DNA of 64,000 nt, taken from contig CAJJDN010000046.1 in assembly GCA_905182985.1 (NCBI GenBank), positions 423,298-487,297 of the forward strand, in the 5' to 3' direction. This stretch comes from Paramecium sonneborni (taxonomy: Eukaryota; Ciliophora; Oligohymenophorea; Peniculida; Parameciidae). This document shows positions 23,842-38,500 of the stretch, in pieces. The translations under genes were made by a program, and so were the position numbers. The notes under the pieces were generated by a model. The model was given only the letters and a program-made list of their open reading frames with translations. It did not search any database and had not been told where the DNA came from. Numbering within the stretch: position 1 is the first letter of the stretch; each line of letters opens with the position of its first letter.

Positions 23842-26800
23842 ATGTTTAACAATACAGCTTGGATGATAAATAGTACACCTTGTTGGGTTTTTATTGAAGG
23901 TATGTATCAAAAAGGGAATATTTAAAAATTGTTGAACTAAAGAAGTGAAGCAAGAATTCTATTGTCAGATGATAAAATTTGTGATGTTCCTGTAAATCAA
24001 ATTCAACGTGCCAGTAATAGCAAAGCAATTGATTTAACAGAATTACCTTATATTAATGAACCTGAGATACTCTTCAAAATAAAAAATAACGTTTATCTTG
24101 ATAGATAAGTTCTAATCTAAAATGTTAATACAAACTTATCCGATTTCATTTAATACAAAAAATATATTGATGAAAGATTAATTATTAATCAAGTGCCACC
24201 TCATATATTCTCTCTTTTATTTTTTGCATATTTAAATTTGGATTTGGGAAAAAGTTCTTAACTTTTTATTACTGGAAATTAAGGATATGGAAAAACTTAG
24301 GTAATAACTGATCTTGTAAGTTTTCTAAGTAAGGATTATATTATATATTATAATTTAATCAAATCTTTAATCACCAATATTGATGGTCATACTCAAGGAG
24401 TGATAAATTATAGATTTATTTTTAAATAAAAAAAAATTACAGGCTTTGTAGTTTAATTGTATTACATTGATATATCTGATTATCATAAGATGCAATTTTT
24501 TTCATAAAATTTAGGAGATATACCAAATTCAAATCTGTAAAAAATAACATCAGAATAAAAAATTGAAGACGGATAATAATATTAACAGTTTGTTTAATAA
24601 ATTATTGATATTTTAAATGGGCTAACTTCATTAAATGATAATATTTAGATGATAAGTATTTTAGATTATCCAGGATAAACTAATTTAATTACCAATTATA
24701 TATCAGAATTAATAGAGTAGATTTATCTTTAACATACTTTTAAGAACTGTTAACAATAATTAATTTAAGATTAACTTTAAGAGTTATATAATCAAATATA
24801 ATATGAAGATAACAAGACTTTTTTGGATAATCTTGAATAATAAAATGAAATTCCTTAAAGTTTAATGAAATTGAAAAATTTAGTTTAAAAAGATATCCAA
24901 TTATTATATATAAGATGCATTAAGGATAAACAAGATTTAAAATAATACAGAATTTTTGATTCTATCAAGTTTTTCCAATCAAGTTATCCTCATAGAATGA
25001 CTTATAATGAATTTTATTAAAGATTTCATCATTTAGATGTATTTAATAGAAAAATTCCACTTCAAAAACATATCAATAGTAATTAAGATATGAAAGCATT
25101 AGTAAGAGAAATATCTAAACGATTAACTTAGTCTAAAGGTCTTTTATTTGGATAAAATTAAGTCTATTTCAAAAAGGAAGCATATGAAAATATTAATAAA
25201 TTATTATGTTCACATAATAAGAAGATCAACTCCTTTGCAAAAATTATATAAAAGGCCTATAGAGTAAGATAATTTAAAAATGCTATTCTGAAATGTGTTA
25301 AAAAGATTAAATCTATTTAAGATGGAACAAATTAGTAATAAGAATTATAATAAACTATTGAAGAAAAAGATGATTAAAAATAAAATAGTACTTAAGAAAT
25401 TTAATGGGAAAATTTGATTGAAATTTCTGATCTTGATTCCTATTAATTATTAAATGAAGAATAATTATAATAGTATAAAAAGTTAAAAATTACTTTTTTA
25501 TAATAAAAACAGTAATGTTTATTAGATGGAAAGGAGTATGAGGAAATCTATAATACAGGTTTTCAATTATTAAGTTAGGAATAATAAATTTAAAGAGAGA
25601 AAAATATTTTAAATAAAAAGCTTTAAGAACAATTAAAAGAATTAGAAGCTATTGAAAAAGAAGTATCAGATTAAGAATCATATTCTTTATTGACTTTTGA
25701 GTAAAAATTGCAATATTTAAATTTAAAAAAGTAAGAATAAACATAAGTTGCATTTAATTTGTTAGATTAAAATTAATAGCATCAGATAAAATAATCAAAA
25801 AGATTAAAGAGAATGAAAGAGTTCCAAGATAAAATTTATTAGTAATTGGAACCCTTTTTGAGTGATTTAGAAGCCTATAAATAATTGACAACAGGATAAT
25901 AAAATGAATACAAAAAATAAAAATTAGAAAGTAAGAAAAGTGTTTCAATATAATTATTAAATGAATAGTAATAGTTTAATAGAAGACAAAATTTAATTAA
26001 TTAAAGACCAAGGCAAATTTAAAAAAAATAATTTTTAATTGACGATTATCTTTCAGATTCTACATCATTTCAATTATTAGATTTTAATTAAAGAGAAGTA
26101 TATATTGAATAAAAGAAAGCCAATTATCCTTTAAAAATATTATAAAATAAAGTTAGATATGGATATGATATTGATATTTCTGATCCTGAATCTTTTTAAT
26201 TGCTTGAAAATAAAGAAGAATATTTAAAAAATAAAGAAAAGCTTTCTTTATTTTAAGATATATCAGATATAGAAGCTTTTTTAGCAATTTCAGATGTGGA
26301 AGAATACATTAATCGAAAAAAAGAAGGATTATTTTGTATTTCAAAAAAACTTGCAAATTAAGAGAAATATGAAGCCTTAAAATAATAACGATACCAAGCA
26401 TAATAAAGATTAGATGAATTAAATCTAATAAGACATGATCTTTTAGATTCAAATGCATTTCGCCTTTTAAAAGATGAATAATGGAAAGTTAGAAAATAAT
26501 AATTGATAGAATAAAAATAGTAGTAACAAATAAAATATTCTGAGTCAGTAGCATTTCAACTATTATCTATTGATAAAAAAAATGAAAGAAAAATTTTAGA
26601 ATAGAAAGAGATAGCTAAGAAGAATATTTTAAATCCATTTTTATTTGAAAATTATTTGAATCCAAATTCAAGTGTTGCTTTCAGACTATTATAAAATAAA
26701 GATGTTGTTTATAATAAATTATCTTTAGCATATACTTTATTAAAGGATAAAAATTTAAGGGATTAGTAATTAAAAGAATTGATTATTTATCCTTGGGAGA

Positions 26801-28824
26801 AGGTAGAGAGCTATAAAGAAAAATCAAATTTATTATAATTAAAATTAAGTCGATATGAAAAAGAGAAGTAAGATTAAGGTATAGTAGATTTTTCAGATTA
26901 TGAAGCATATCTTCTTTTAGATGAAGATCAGTTAAAGGATTATAAAAATAACTCTTATTCTTTATTAGATGATGAATAAAAGTAAATTCATAGGAGAATT
27001 ATGAAATCTAAATTAAAATCTGATTCAAATCATTCTGATCTTGAATCATTTAATTTACTTAGTGATGATTCTAAATAAAAATATAATAAAATGAAAATTT
27101 AAGATGTTTCTGATTATTGTGCTTATGACGCTTTAGAAAATAAATAATAATATGAAATTGAGAAATAGAATAAAATAACACATTTAAATTAAATTGAGGA
27201 AAATGGATATAAGATTTATTTTGGATAAACTCCTTAAATATTTACTATTTAAGAATACGAAGATTTTATAAATAATTAAAAAAAGATTTAAAAAAAAATT
27301 GAAGAAGAAGAATATGAATATATCAAAAAATAATAAGAAGAAGAAAAAAGAAAACAAAAAAAATGTGATTTACCTAGAAAATTTATTATTTAAGATTTAA
27401 TACAAAATCCTCATTCATAACATTTTGCTATTTATGAAAAAGTTTAACAAAACAAAAAATTACTTGATATTAGGTCAACTATTGATAAAAATTTTAATTT
27501 CGAGTTTGATAATGAATTGTTTTAAAAATTACAAAATAATTAATTTAAAGATTACTGTTCAAAAGTTATAAATCATTAAGGAGATTAAATAGATAAAATT
27601 ATGAAGTGTCAAACTGATAATTTAAAGAAACCTTTAACAAAAATATAGAATGAACGTGTAGTGTTAAATGTTTTTAAAAGTATAACTAAATTTGCTCATA
27701 TGAAAAGATCGAGTGTAACTACAAAAGAGCATTTAGAAAGAATTGTATGTAATTTGATAGGAACAAATGCATAAATTGAATTACCTCCTCCACCAAAAAG
27801 TTTATAAAGATCCTAAGCTGTTGATATGGATGCCTTAAAAAAATCGATGGAATTTGAAATTACTAGTAAACAATTTAACGATGAAGTCTAAATTGAAAAT
27901 AATTAAGAAATAAGAGAAGAAATATTTTTATAATTATTTAAATAAATTGAAGGAAATACAAAAGATCACCTTTATTATTTATTAAGATTATGTATAGTAA
28001 TTACTCATTGTATTCCTTTAATGCATCCACTTCCATTCATTTAGTATTTAATTGAATAATTATAAAAGCCAGAAAATAAGCTTTTTAAAGAACCAGAAAT
28101 ATGTAAATATACTAAATAAATAATTAAAAATTTATCTGTTAATACAGAGGAGAAAGTGTTTAAAGATGAAATTAAAACATAATTAATTCCAAGAGTTTAT
28201 TTGCCATCAAAAGAGGAAATATAATTAATGTTTGAATGCAAATAACCAATTGTAAAATTGATGATTCATAGTGATACTCCATTATGGATTGAACTAGAGC
28301 ATCATTATAGTGTTTAATAAGTTATTAAATAAATTTGCAATCTCATTAATTAGTAGAATAATTGGATGTTTTTTGGTTTAATGGTTGCCTAATCCAGAAA
28401 TGAACGTGTTTTCAATACTTTATATTTAGATGAATCTGCAAACTTTTTTGATATTTTAAATAAATTAGAATTTCATGAAGAAATAAATAACAATGTTTAT
28501 AAGCTTAATAAAAGATTTCAAATTTATATAAGAATTAAAGAGTATTTTTAATTTGAGGAGGATGATTAAGATTTGCTAGATTTATTATTTTATCAGTTGT
28601 CTTTTGATGTGAAAAGAGGCTGTTTTAATATAAAAGAAGATGAACTTTCAATATTATAAGAACTGGAGATTTATATTAAATATGGAGGAAATTCAATTAG
28701 TTCTAAATATAATTTGAAAGATAAAATGGCAGCAAAGTATATATTTATTAAATATTTTAGACTTTAATATCTGAAAGTTATTCAATTAGCAAGTAACATC
28801 AATCTACCAATATTTCAAAAATGA
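23842..28824 (+). CDS. Divergent MyTH4-FERM myosin with eroded, shortened motor domain (1660 aa)
   Basis: Intron-free frame of 1661 codons. Residues ~1-60 resemble the myosin SH3-like N-terminus (VFIEGMYQKG). The motor begins as expected (DLTELPYINEPEILFKI, then INQVPPHIFSLLFFAYL) with a P-loop GNQGYGKT at 145-152 (consensus GESGAGKT). Switch I (NNSSRFGK) is unrecognisable, switch II is ILDYPG near 275 (consensus DxxGFE), and the motor tail reappears as LYIRCIKDKQ, RMTYNEFYQRF and FGQNQVYFKKEAYE. The motor spans only ~350 residues instead of ~700, so much of the actin-binding 50-kDa region is missing. One IQ motif (IIQKAYRVRQFKN, ~468) follows, then ~590 residues of a novel F-x-LL repeat. A MyTH4-like segment lies at ~1340-1435 and a FERM-like segment from ~1441 (VYLPSKEEIQLMF, then PLWIELEHHYSVQQVI) to the end. 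Motor activity is doubtful; an anchoring role is inference. Confidence 0.85.
25420..27170 (+). repeat. Degenerate tandem F-x-LL protein repeat within the myosin-like gene
   Basis: About 15 diverged copies of a motif of the form (D/S)-x-x-(A/S)-(F/Y)-x-L-L-x-x-(E/D)-x-Q-x-x-(Y/R)-x-x-x-K, spaced roughly 20-50 residues apart. Examples: DLDSYQLLNEEQLQQYKK, DLEAYKQLTTGQQNEYKK, STSFQLLDFNQREVYIEQ, DPESFQLLENKEEYLKNK, DSNAFRLLKDEQWKVRKQ, DYEAYLLLDEDQLKDYKN and DLESFNLLSDDSKQKYNK. The DNA copies are too diverged to be recent. Confidence 0.8.
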
Positions 28825-29584
28825 ATTTATAATTTGTAGTTTGATAAACAATTATATATTATACCTTTTCAATAATTAAAAGATTTTCTTCTAATTAAAT
28901 ATATTTATAAATTATAATTATTATTTATCTTAGGTTCATATTAAAAAATTTTGAATTCTATAATCTAAAAAATTAAGGCACATTTGAGATCAAGTTATTA
29001 AACTAGATTTTTAGTAAAATTTCGAAATTCTGACTTTGACATATTATTAAGTGTGTGTGTTATATTTCCTTCTCATTCTCTGAAAATTAACAAATAGTTT
29101 ATTAAATCATTATATATATAATAAAGAGTTGTCAATTAAAATTAATTTAATAAAAATTTTTAATTAATTTCTTTGAAAAATTATTAAAATTCTTGATTCC
29201 AAAAACTATCCGCCTATCCTAAACAAAAAATAATCTTATATTAATTGATAATTTTAAAAAATGATAAGATATATGTACTACTAATCCTTGGATATAGTAA
29301 TTAAATTTTTATGCAAAAAAAACCTTTTTGAAAATTGAATCAATTTAATAGTTAATAATCTTGATAAAGTATTATATTATAAAATTCGATTTAATGATCT
29401 CATTTCATCTACGATTAAAAAAATACATTTACTATCAACTTATCTAATTTGTCAATAAAATAAGCTTAAATCTCAAAGCTGTGAATAAATTTTTAATAAA
29501 TTTTGAATTAGATGATGTATATATAATAAATATAAGCAAATATCTTTTTCTCCAAAGAGATATTTATTTTTAATTTTTTAAGCT
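28825..29584. other. 760-bp intergenic region
   Basis: AT-rich sequence between two plus-strand genes, with a short gtgtgtgtg tract near 29051 and otherwise A/T homopolymers. It should contain the promoter of the NACHT gene. No protein-like frame, repeat array or RNA is recognised. Confidence 0.5.
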
Positions 29585-32500
29585 ATGTTGAATAAGTTTT
29601 CAACTTAGATGATGAGAAACCAAATTTTTAATGTCATAAATGATGAATATATAGAAATTCCTTAAAAATGGATGGATACATTAGAAAATCTAATGTATAG
29701 AATGTTGATTTAAAAAATAATTACATCAATAAATATTTATACTCTAAGAGGAGGAGGATCAATGTGTTCCTCAAAAGCTAAATCAGATTAGTATAAGATA
29801 ATCAATTAATTACCTAATAATTTTTGTTAGAACATCAAACATTTTACTAATGTGATTGTTGAAAAGGCTATGCTATTTCATGATAAATTTAATTAAGATG
29901 AAATAATATGTGCTTTTATGTGGTTTCATAATAACTAAGAATATCTGCAAAGCCTTTGCATAAATTAAGGATCTAATTTAGAACATTATGATATTGTTGA
30001 GATAACTTTAGATTTACTGGTGAAATAATTAACAATTTATTTGAAGCTTTCTGGATATCTATTGCATTCTTTACTTTAGATATGTAATGATTTACTAAGA
30101 GTTATTTTTTATTATTAAAAAATGAACCCAGATAGATATATGCAAGTTATTTTAAAAGATAAATTCTTGAGTTAAATTTCAGAATTAGAAGAACAAATTA
30201 AAATAGAATCTAATAATATTTGGGTAAATGGCATAGATTTTGAACTTTAAATGATAAAAATATGTCTTACACATTGTCGTACTAATTCATAAGAAGGTTA
30301 AAAATTAGCAATGAATATTTTATCAGGAATTGTCACTTCGATATCTTAATTAAAACCAAGTTAAGAATTGATTGATTCTTTAGTTGAAGCTGGAAAATAT
30401 TTGCTACTAAATTTTTATGATAAGTAAATAAAGAATCCTTTATAAATTTATGAATTATATTTCTTTTTTCAAAATTTAAAATGGACAATTCTCAATTAAT
30501 TGAAATCAGGATATTCAGTTCAAAAAACTATAATGTAATTTAATGATGCATATAATTAATATATTAGAAAATCTTAAAATTGGATAGTTCATTATTGCTG
30601 GATTAATTTAATTTCAGAGTTAATGTCTTATAGAATAATTATTAGTAAAAGCCAAATGAAGTTTTTGCTTGATTAATTTTCAGGTACTTAAATTACCCTT
30701 GTATCCCTTTTTGAATCAAATCATATTACACCAATACCATATGATAAACAATAAGTTAAAGTCAAAATTTTTGATAATCAAAATTTAAATTTAAAAGATT
30801 TTGCTTGCCTTAAATTGTTTTAAGAGTACTTAATCAATGAATAAGAGAAGAAAATTTAGTTGTTGCCAGACTATACTAATTTTGAATTTGATTCATCATC
30901 AAAGAATCCAAATAATATCTTAGATTTATATATTACTCTTATTCTTAATGAAGATAACATTGATTTACTTTTATCTTTAAATTGTCAAATTAAAAAATGT
31001 AAAGTTTAACTAAAACAAAACTTTGAATAAATAACAAATTAAATCTCTTTAACTTTCTTAAAACAAAATTCATAACAAGATTTTAAAATATGCTTATAGG
31101 ATTTATAATATTTAATTAATTAATAAAAATAGTAAAGTTTATAATTGTTGTATTTATTTTATGAAATAGATATTGCTAGAATAAAAGAAATTTTAAATCT
31201 TAAAGCTTTTGAGCAGATTGTAAAATATTATTCTCTAAATTAAAGAAATAATAAAGAAAATATATAAATTCCTAACTCTGATGAATTGGAGAAAGAATGT
31301 TAAATGTCATTTGTTTAAAATTTAGTTAAAATACCAAAATTATGGATAATAATTTCAAAGATTCTATGTATGTATTCAGAGGATATTTTTGACATGAATA
31401 TTTATTAGAAGTTAAATAAAGAATCTATATCTAATATATTAAAAGATTTTGAGTAATTACTTTTGATAGTATAAGATACAGATTTGTACTTGGATAGTTT
31501 TGTAATTAAAATTAAAAAGGCAAAAAAAGGTTTTCAAAATATTTTTATATCAAATAATATTAATTCATCATTCTAAGAAAAAACTTCTTAAAGGGATTTG
31601 TGGGAAAATATCATCAAAATTTATAATTCTTCTTTAATAAAAAGTTTAATTTCTGAAATACACTCTTATCACACTCAAAATTGGAAGAATAACATTTGGA
31701 AGTTTGAAACTCTTTAAGACTTTGAGAATAATTTAGTGAAATGCATTGAAATACGAGATTTATTTAAAGGATTAAAAAAATTATTTAGGATCCATTAAAG
31801 TAAATTATTTTTGCTTTAATATGAAAATATTGTTCAAAAAATTTCCTCGGAAAATGATATGTAAAGTGAAAATGAGAAAGATGATGAGCGCATACAAGAA
31901 ATTAAAATTCAAAATTTAATATTTGAATTAAAATCCTAATTAAAAATTTTCTTTGAAAAGTATCCGAAGATTGATATTACAAAAGAAGAACTTAAAGAAT
32001 TAAATGGAATTGAAAAAGCAATATAGTTTAATCTGCTTGAAATTCAATAAAAAAATTGGTCATAAGAAAGAAAATTATTATGCATAATGACTTTTTAAAA
32101 AATCCTAAACTAAATATCATTATTAGGATTATGTAAAGTTGATAAATAAATATTAAAATAAGATATCTTTTAACTATTAGATAATTATCTATAAAAATCA
32201 AATAGCATAGATCAATCTTCAATTTAGATTAACTTTGAGAATAAGAAATAATAAGAATTTCAACATTTACACTAAAGTAAGAATTTTAAATAATAAAATT
32301 ACTTTGATTTTGAAAAAGTGACTTCGCAATTAAATGAGATTATCTATAAGACAAAAAAAATAAAATAAATAATAATATAAAATCGTAATTATCAAATTTG
32401 GATTACTTAAGTTTCTGATTAATTATTAAAACAAATATAATAAGAAGATTTTTAAGGAAATATTAAAGAAATAATTTTTGAAACATTAATATCTATTGAA

Positions 32501-35500
32501 CTTTTTTTAAGTTCTATTATAGAACAAGAATAATTTGTTTTCAATAAAGATAAATTTACTTAAGCTTCTTTGAATTTGAATATTGATTTAATAGCTGCTA
32601 ACCTCATTCTTTTGAATCAAAATTCTATTTTATAAGATCCATAATTAAATTAAATGGAAAATGTAAAATGTGATAAAATTTATTATTAATTGCTTACTAA
32701 TTTAGAAAATACATCTACAATTTAAAAGGAATGGGGATTTTAGGATATTTTTGAAAATTCTTCTTATAAAGTTAGAGAAGTTTTAGTCTATAACCTCATT
32801 AAAATGTAAGCTTAAGTTTAAGAATCATAGATATAAACATTTTGCACAAATTTAATAAAAAAGATATGGATATACGAAAAGCATCCTAATGTAAGAAACT
32901 TATTAAAAAACAAAGAATTGATGGAAATATAAAAGAAAATGTTTTCACATAATCTTATGACATTTTAACAGAGATTAAAATTAGAAATTTAAACTATGCT
33001 TAAGAATATAGAGTTACTTGAAAATTCAGTTCTTACTGAAAATTCACCTTAAATGAAAAATTAGTTATAGTAAGCGATAGATGAATTTGAAATATATTTT
33101 GATAATATCACTGATATGTCTTAAAGATTAGATATCAATCTAATTTTTTTAAAGGAAATAAGTAAAGATTTAAAAAGTCTGAAAAGTTCAATAGATTTAG
33201 TTTTAAAAAATCTAAATGGAATAGTTAATGATATTAGAAAATTAAGAGGAAAAAACTATTTTGAATTATTCTTAATTCGAAAAGATTATATATTAAAATA
33301 AAAAATGTAAAATGAAATAGATTAGGTTCATATATAACTGTAAACATAAGAATATGATCCTATAAGTGGTAGCAAATTATAAAATAATTCAGGAGGCTTT
33401 ACTTCATATCTTTTATAATATTAATATGATAATTTTGTTGGAGAAGTAAATGAATTTTTATGGAATAAAAAAGAAAGAAGAAAAGATGTAATGTTACTCA
33501 AAGGAAAGGCAGGTTCTGGAAAAAGTAGAGCTTCTATAAATATAGAAGAATTATTATGGAATTTTGATTAGATAGAACCAAAATGGATACCAATTTATAT
33601 ATCATTACCATCAGTTAAAGATCCTTAGCATAATCTTATAGAATAAGGATTATAATCAGAGAATTATAATTTTGATGGTATATAGATCAGAGAATTGAAA
33701 GAAGCTGTTATTGCAGGTAATTTGAATATAGTTTTGATTCTAGAAAGCTATGATGAAATGAAATTAGATTGCTAAAGAATAAATCTTTATACTTCAAATA
33801 GGTTAGTTAAAGATCTTAATATAAAAGAATCTGGTTAAAATGTCAAAATTATAATAACAACTAGAGATGAGATTTTAACATCTATAGGATATTAAACCTG
33901 GTTTTATGGTAAATCTTTAGATACATTAAAAGAAGTTGAATTATTACCTTTTTCATCTGAATAGAGTTCAGAATATTTGTCACTCTATTCAGAAATCAGT
34001 GTAAAGAGAACAATAAAGAGATTCTATGAATTTTTAAAGTAATTAAAAGGATAAAACTTTTCTTATGTTTAATTTAAAACACTTTGGTGTTAATTAGAAG
34101 AAGATATTTAATAAATATTATTATGTAATCAAAACCAATAAATGTTGTTTTCTATTTAAGATGCAGAAAAAATTATTTAAAAAATTTAAAATGTTGAATT
34201 TTTTAATCTTTTCTAACCAGATTTAATTAATTCATTAATTAAAGATTTGATCTAATTGTGGAGTAAACATAAATTTTTGTAAATTATCAACAACATAAAT
34301 ATTGGAAATTTACTTAATACTCCTTTTATGTTAGAGATAATTGTTTATGTTTTACCTAAAATGTCTTTGTAGTTTTCATAAGCGAGTTTTATGAGAGACA
34401 TCTTAAAAATAAATTATAATATATTAAAAAAGGAATCCCTTAAATCTATTAATTTAGTCACTAAATATCTCCAACTTAAAGATACACAACAAGATTCTTT
34501 AAAATAAAATGAAAATTTTGATTGCACAAAATCTAATTAAAAATTAAAAGACTTTGATAATAAAGAAATATCTGAATTACTTAAAAGTTTATTAGAAGAA
34601 TTGGAAAATTAAAATTTTTTTGAATAGCATTCCATTGCTCATTAATTAGAGTTATAAAATAATTAAATTATAAGTTAGAATAAAAAGTTTAATGTAAAAT
34701 TTGATGCTTAATTTATAGTTGGAGCGTTTAAAATGAATTAATAAACTGCATTTGATTTTTATAATGTATTTGTAGATTTTTATCATGCATAATAAATATA
34801 GAAATGGATGGATTTAGGAAAAGCTATCAATTATGAAAGTTTTATGATTGATTTAAAAGATTTTTCTACAAATTTAGCTATTGATATGTCAATAAGACAA
34901 CTTACTTAGGTAAATTATCAATAAAAAGGAAAATTAATTTTATAATAAGTAATATACAACAAAAATATACACAATTCTTGGGAAGATTGTTATTTTAGCG
35001 AAAACGAATAAGATTCAGATTATAAGGGATTATTAAGAAAATGTATGTTAATATGTTCAAAGGGTAATTAATTTGCTTTTAATCATAAATCAATATAAGA
35101 ATTTTTTGTAGCAAATTATATTCTTAATTTTTTAGAAAAAGCAATTGAAATAGATTTTAAAATCAACCAAGAAGAATTACTGTAGAGTTTATTTAATAAA
35201 AATGATTTTAATTTATCATTAGATTAATACTAAGGTACTTTAGAATTATTAAAACCTAAACTAAAATTGCTTTCGAATATTAAATAAAGATTAATTGAAA
35301 TAATTAATTTCTAAAAAATAGTATAAAATTCATAATAATAAATTGAATTTATTAGAGCACCATCAAATTCATTTTATTTATTGAGTTGTTTAGGAGAATA
35401 TTTAGAAGAATAAAACTTTAGTAAACTTTAAATTTCTAATACTAAATTAAATGGTTTAAGTTTATTTAAATGTAATTTAAATAATACTATTTTTGATAAT

Positions 35501-38500
35501 GTTTCTATTGATTCTTGTAACTTTTCATGTTCAACAATAGAAAATGCAAATTGGACAAATTTACTTTGCAAAGAGAAACCGTCTTTGATTGGCCATAATA
35601 AGAATGTTGTTTCATTAAATTTTAATACTGCAGGTTCCTCTTTAATAACTGGAAGTATAGATGGAATGATAAAAATTTGGCCAATATATCAAGATTAAGA
35701 ACCATTAAGTTTAAGTTTTGAAAATGAGCAAATTTATTCTTTGTCTTATGTAGAAACTCATAATAAAATAGCATGTTTAACAAATAATGAATTAAAAATT
35801 TTAAACTCAAAAGATTTGAGTTTCTTTAATCATCGAAAATTTTATAATTACGAATATGAAAGGATTAATGTGTCTCCTGATTTTAATTACATTGCAGTAA
35901 TTTAAGGAGTTTGGAAAAATTAAGTATTATTCATTTTGGAAATGAAAAATTTAACAGAAATATAAAATTAAGGGGATATTCATTAAATCTAAAATTCAAG
36001 CCTTATATAATGTATTGCTTTATCATATGATTAAAAAATCCTTGCCGTAGGAGGTTAGGAAATTTCATTTTGGAATGTCACAAATATAATTAATATCTAA
36101 AAAATAGCAGATTTAAAAATAGAACTAAAAAAGAAGCCTTTAATTAAGTTTTCTTCAAACAATGAACTTTTAGCTACTTATGATGAAGATGATAATGCAA
36201 TTCAATTTTGGAGAATTAAGGATTTAAACAATATTGTATGGCTAAATTCTTTTGGTAACTCTCAACCAGTAGCATAAATGGAATTCTTAGAGAACAATAA
36301 ATATTTTGTTATTAGAACATATTAAGTAATTATATGTGATTTATTAAAATTATTAGAAGATTAAGAAGCTATTTCCTAATAATTTTCTATAAATTTTAAA
36401 GAAATTGCATTATCTCCTAATAGCCAAACTTTAGCTTGTATTGAGGAAACTTTCAAATCAAGTTTAAAACTTTTTGATATTTAAGATATATAAAATATAA
36501 AACAGATTGGCGTTTTAATTGAAAATATGGAATAATTATAATTATTGAGATTTTCTTTTGATGGCATATTTTTAATCTGCTGTAAAAGTAAGGAAATATT
36601 AATATGGAATGTAAGTTAGTAATAATTGTAAAATGCTATAGTAGTTCCATAAGATAAAATTATAGATATTATTATTTCTTAAGATCAAAAAACTTTAATA
36701 TCATGTAGTTTAAATTAGATATTAATAATCTCAGATGTTTTTGAAATGAATTATTCGAATTAGTTTAAAATAATTGATATCAATTTTAATTGCTAAGGAG
36801 TAAATTTCTGGAATAATACAATAATAGCAATATTTGGTTAAAATAATGAAGCATCAATTATTTAAATCTTCGATTTGTAACAATAAAAAATTCTAGATTA
36901 AATTTCAAAGGATGAAATGGTGCAAAATGTATACTTTATCAATTAATATTCTATGGTTACATTAGGTGAAAGTTGTAGAATTTACAATAGTTATGGTGAT
37001 AAGATTAATTTTAAAGAAAGTAAAAATTTTTAAATAAAAGGACAATATTCTAAATTTTATCCAAATAATAAATATTTGTTGATATATGATTTTGATTTCA
37101 TTTTCATTATTGATACTGATAGTTTACATTTTCATAAAATCAAGGTGTAAAGTAAATCCAAATTATATGAATTATCCTCAAATTTAAAGTTCTTAGTTTC
37201 TATTACAACAATTGGTATTGAAATCAAGTTGATAGACAAATTAATTGAATCTAAGTAAATTTGGAAATATTAAGCTAATGATTTTTCAATTTCGAGCAAT
37301 TAATCCTTGATAGCATTACCTCTAGAAAATAGTATAATAATAAGAAATTTAAACTTTAGTGATAATGTTTAAGCTTTTTATATAAGAGATGAAGCTCAAA
37401 ATGATTATGATAAAAACTTATAGGTTTGTTTGCAAAGTAAGACTAAATCTTGATAATTTGTTTGAGGAATAAAATGTTATTCTACGATATTTAGGATCTT
37501 TAATAAATAAAAAAAATTAAAAATTATGTTTTAATCGGATAACCAGTAAAAGTTTTATTTTTTGAACCAACTAACTAAATAATTGTGTTTTACAAAAATT
37601 TTATAACACTTTAAAATATAGATAATTTGTAGTAATGCAATATTGTTTAATCATAACTTCAAGATAAAATTTTACCTTAAGTATTTTCATAAAATAATAT
37701 TTATTATGGAATTAGTTGGTAAAATAAAACTATAAGTTTTTCATCATATTCTGATTCAATTTCAATAAAATTATTTTAGTAAATTGGTGGATTTAAATAT
37801 AATTAATTTGGATAAACTGGAAATACAATTACTTTAATCACAAATGATAATAGTATTTTTTAATATAATCTTGAACAAGATTGTATAATTGATAAAGGAA
37901 ATTTAATATAATTTGGAGAAATATTTCGTTTAGATATGAACCAATAATAAACAAAATTATTATTGAATATTGAAAATAAAAAAATGAATACTTAAAGATT
38001 AGAATTAATAGACTTCTTATCAATGAAATCAATTTAATTTTTGGAAGAATTTAACGCTGGTATTCATTATTGTCAAAAAGCAGTTTTTTGTGAAGAATGC
38101 TCTTACTTAATAACTGCTTATTCAAGTGTTACAATAAAATTATGGGACTTAAAAACTTGTAAGCTTTTATCTACTTTTAAAAGTAGCACAGAACGTATAG
38201 ATTAGATTTAAATATCAGCTAAAGGTATTTTAGCTTAAGTTGGTAATGAAATTATTAAACTTTGGAATTTAAATGCATTAAAATAATAATAAATAGAAAT
38301 AGATGGCCATTAAACATCGATAACATTAATTTCAATATCCTAAGATGGATTATAATTGGCTTCAGGATCTATTTAAGAGATAATTAGATGGGATTTAAGT
38401 AATTTTTAAAAGATAGATGTTTTATTAAAAGGAAATAAATTGCCTCCATGTTTTTGTTTCTCGAACGATTGTAATTACTTTGCAGCATTAGATGATTTGC

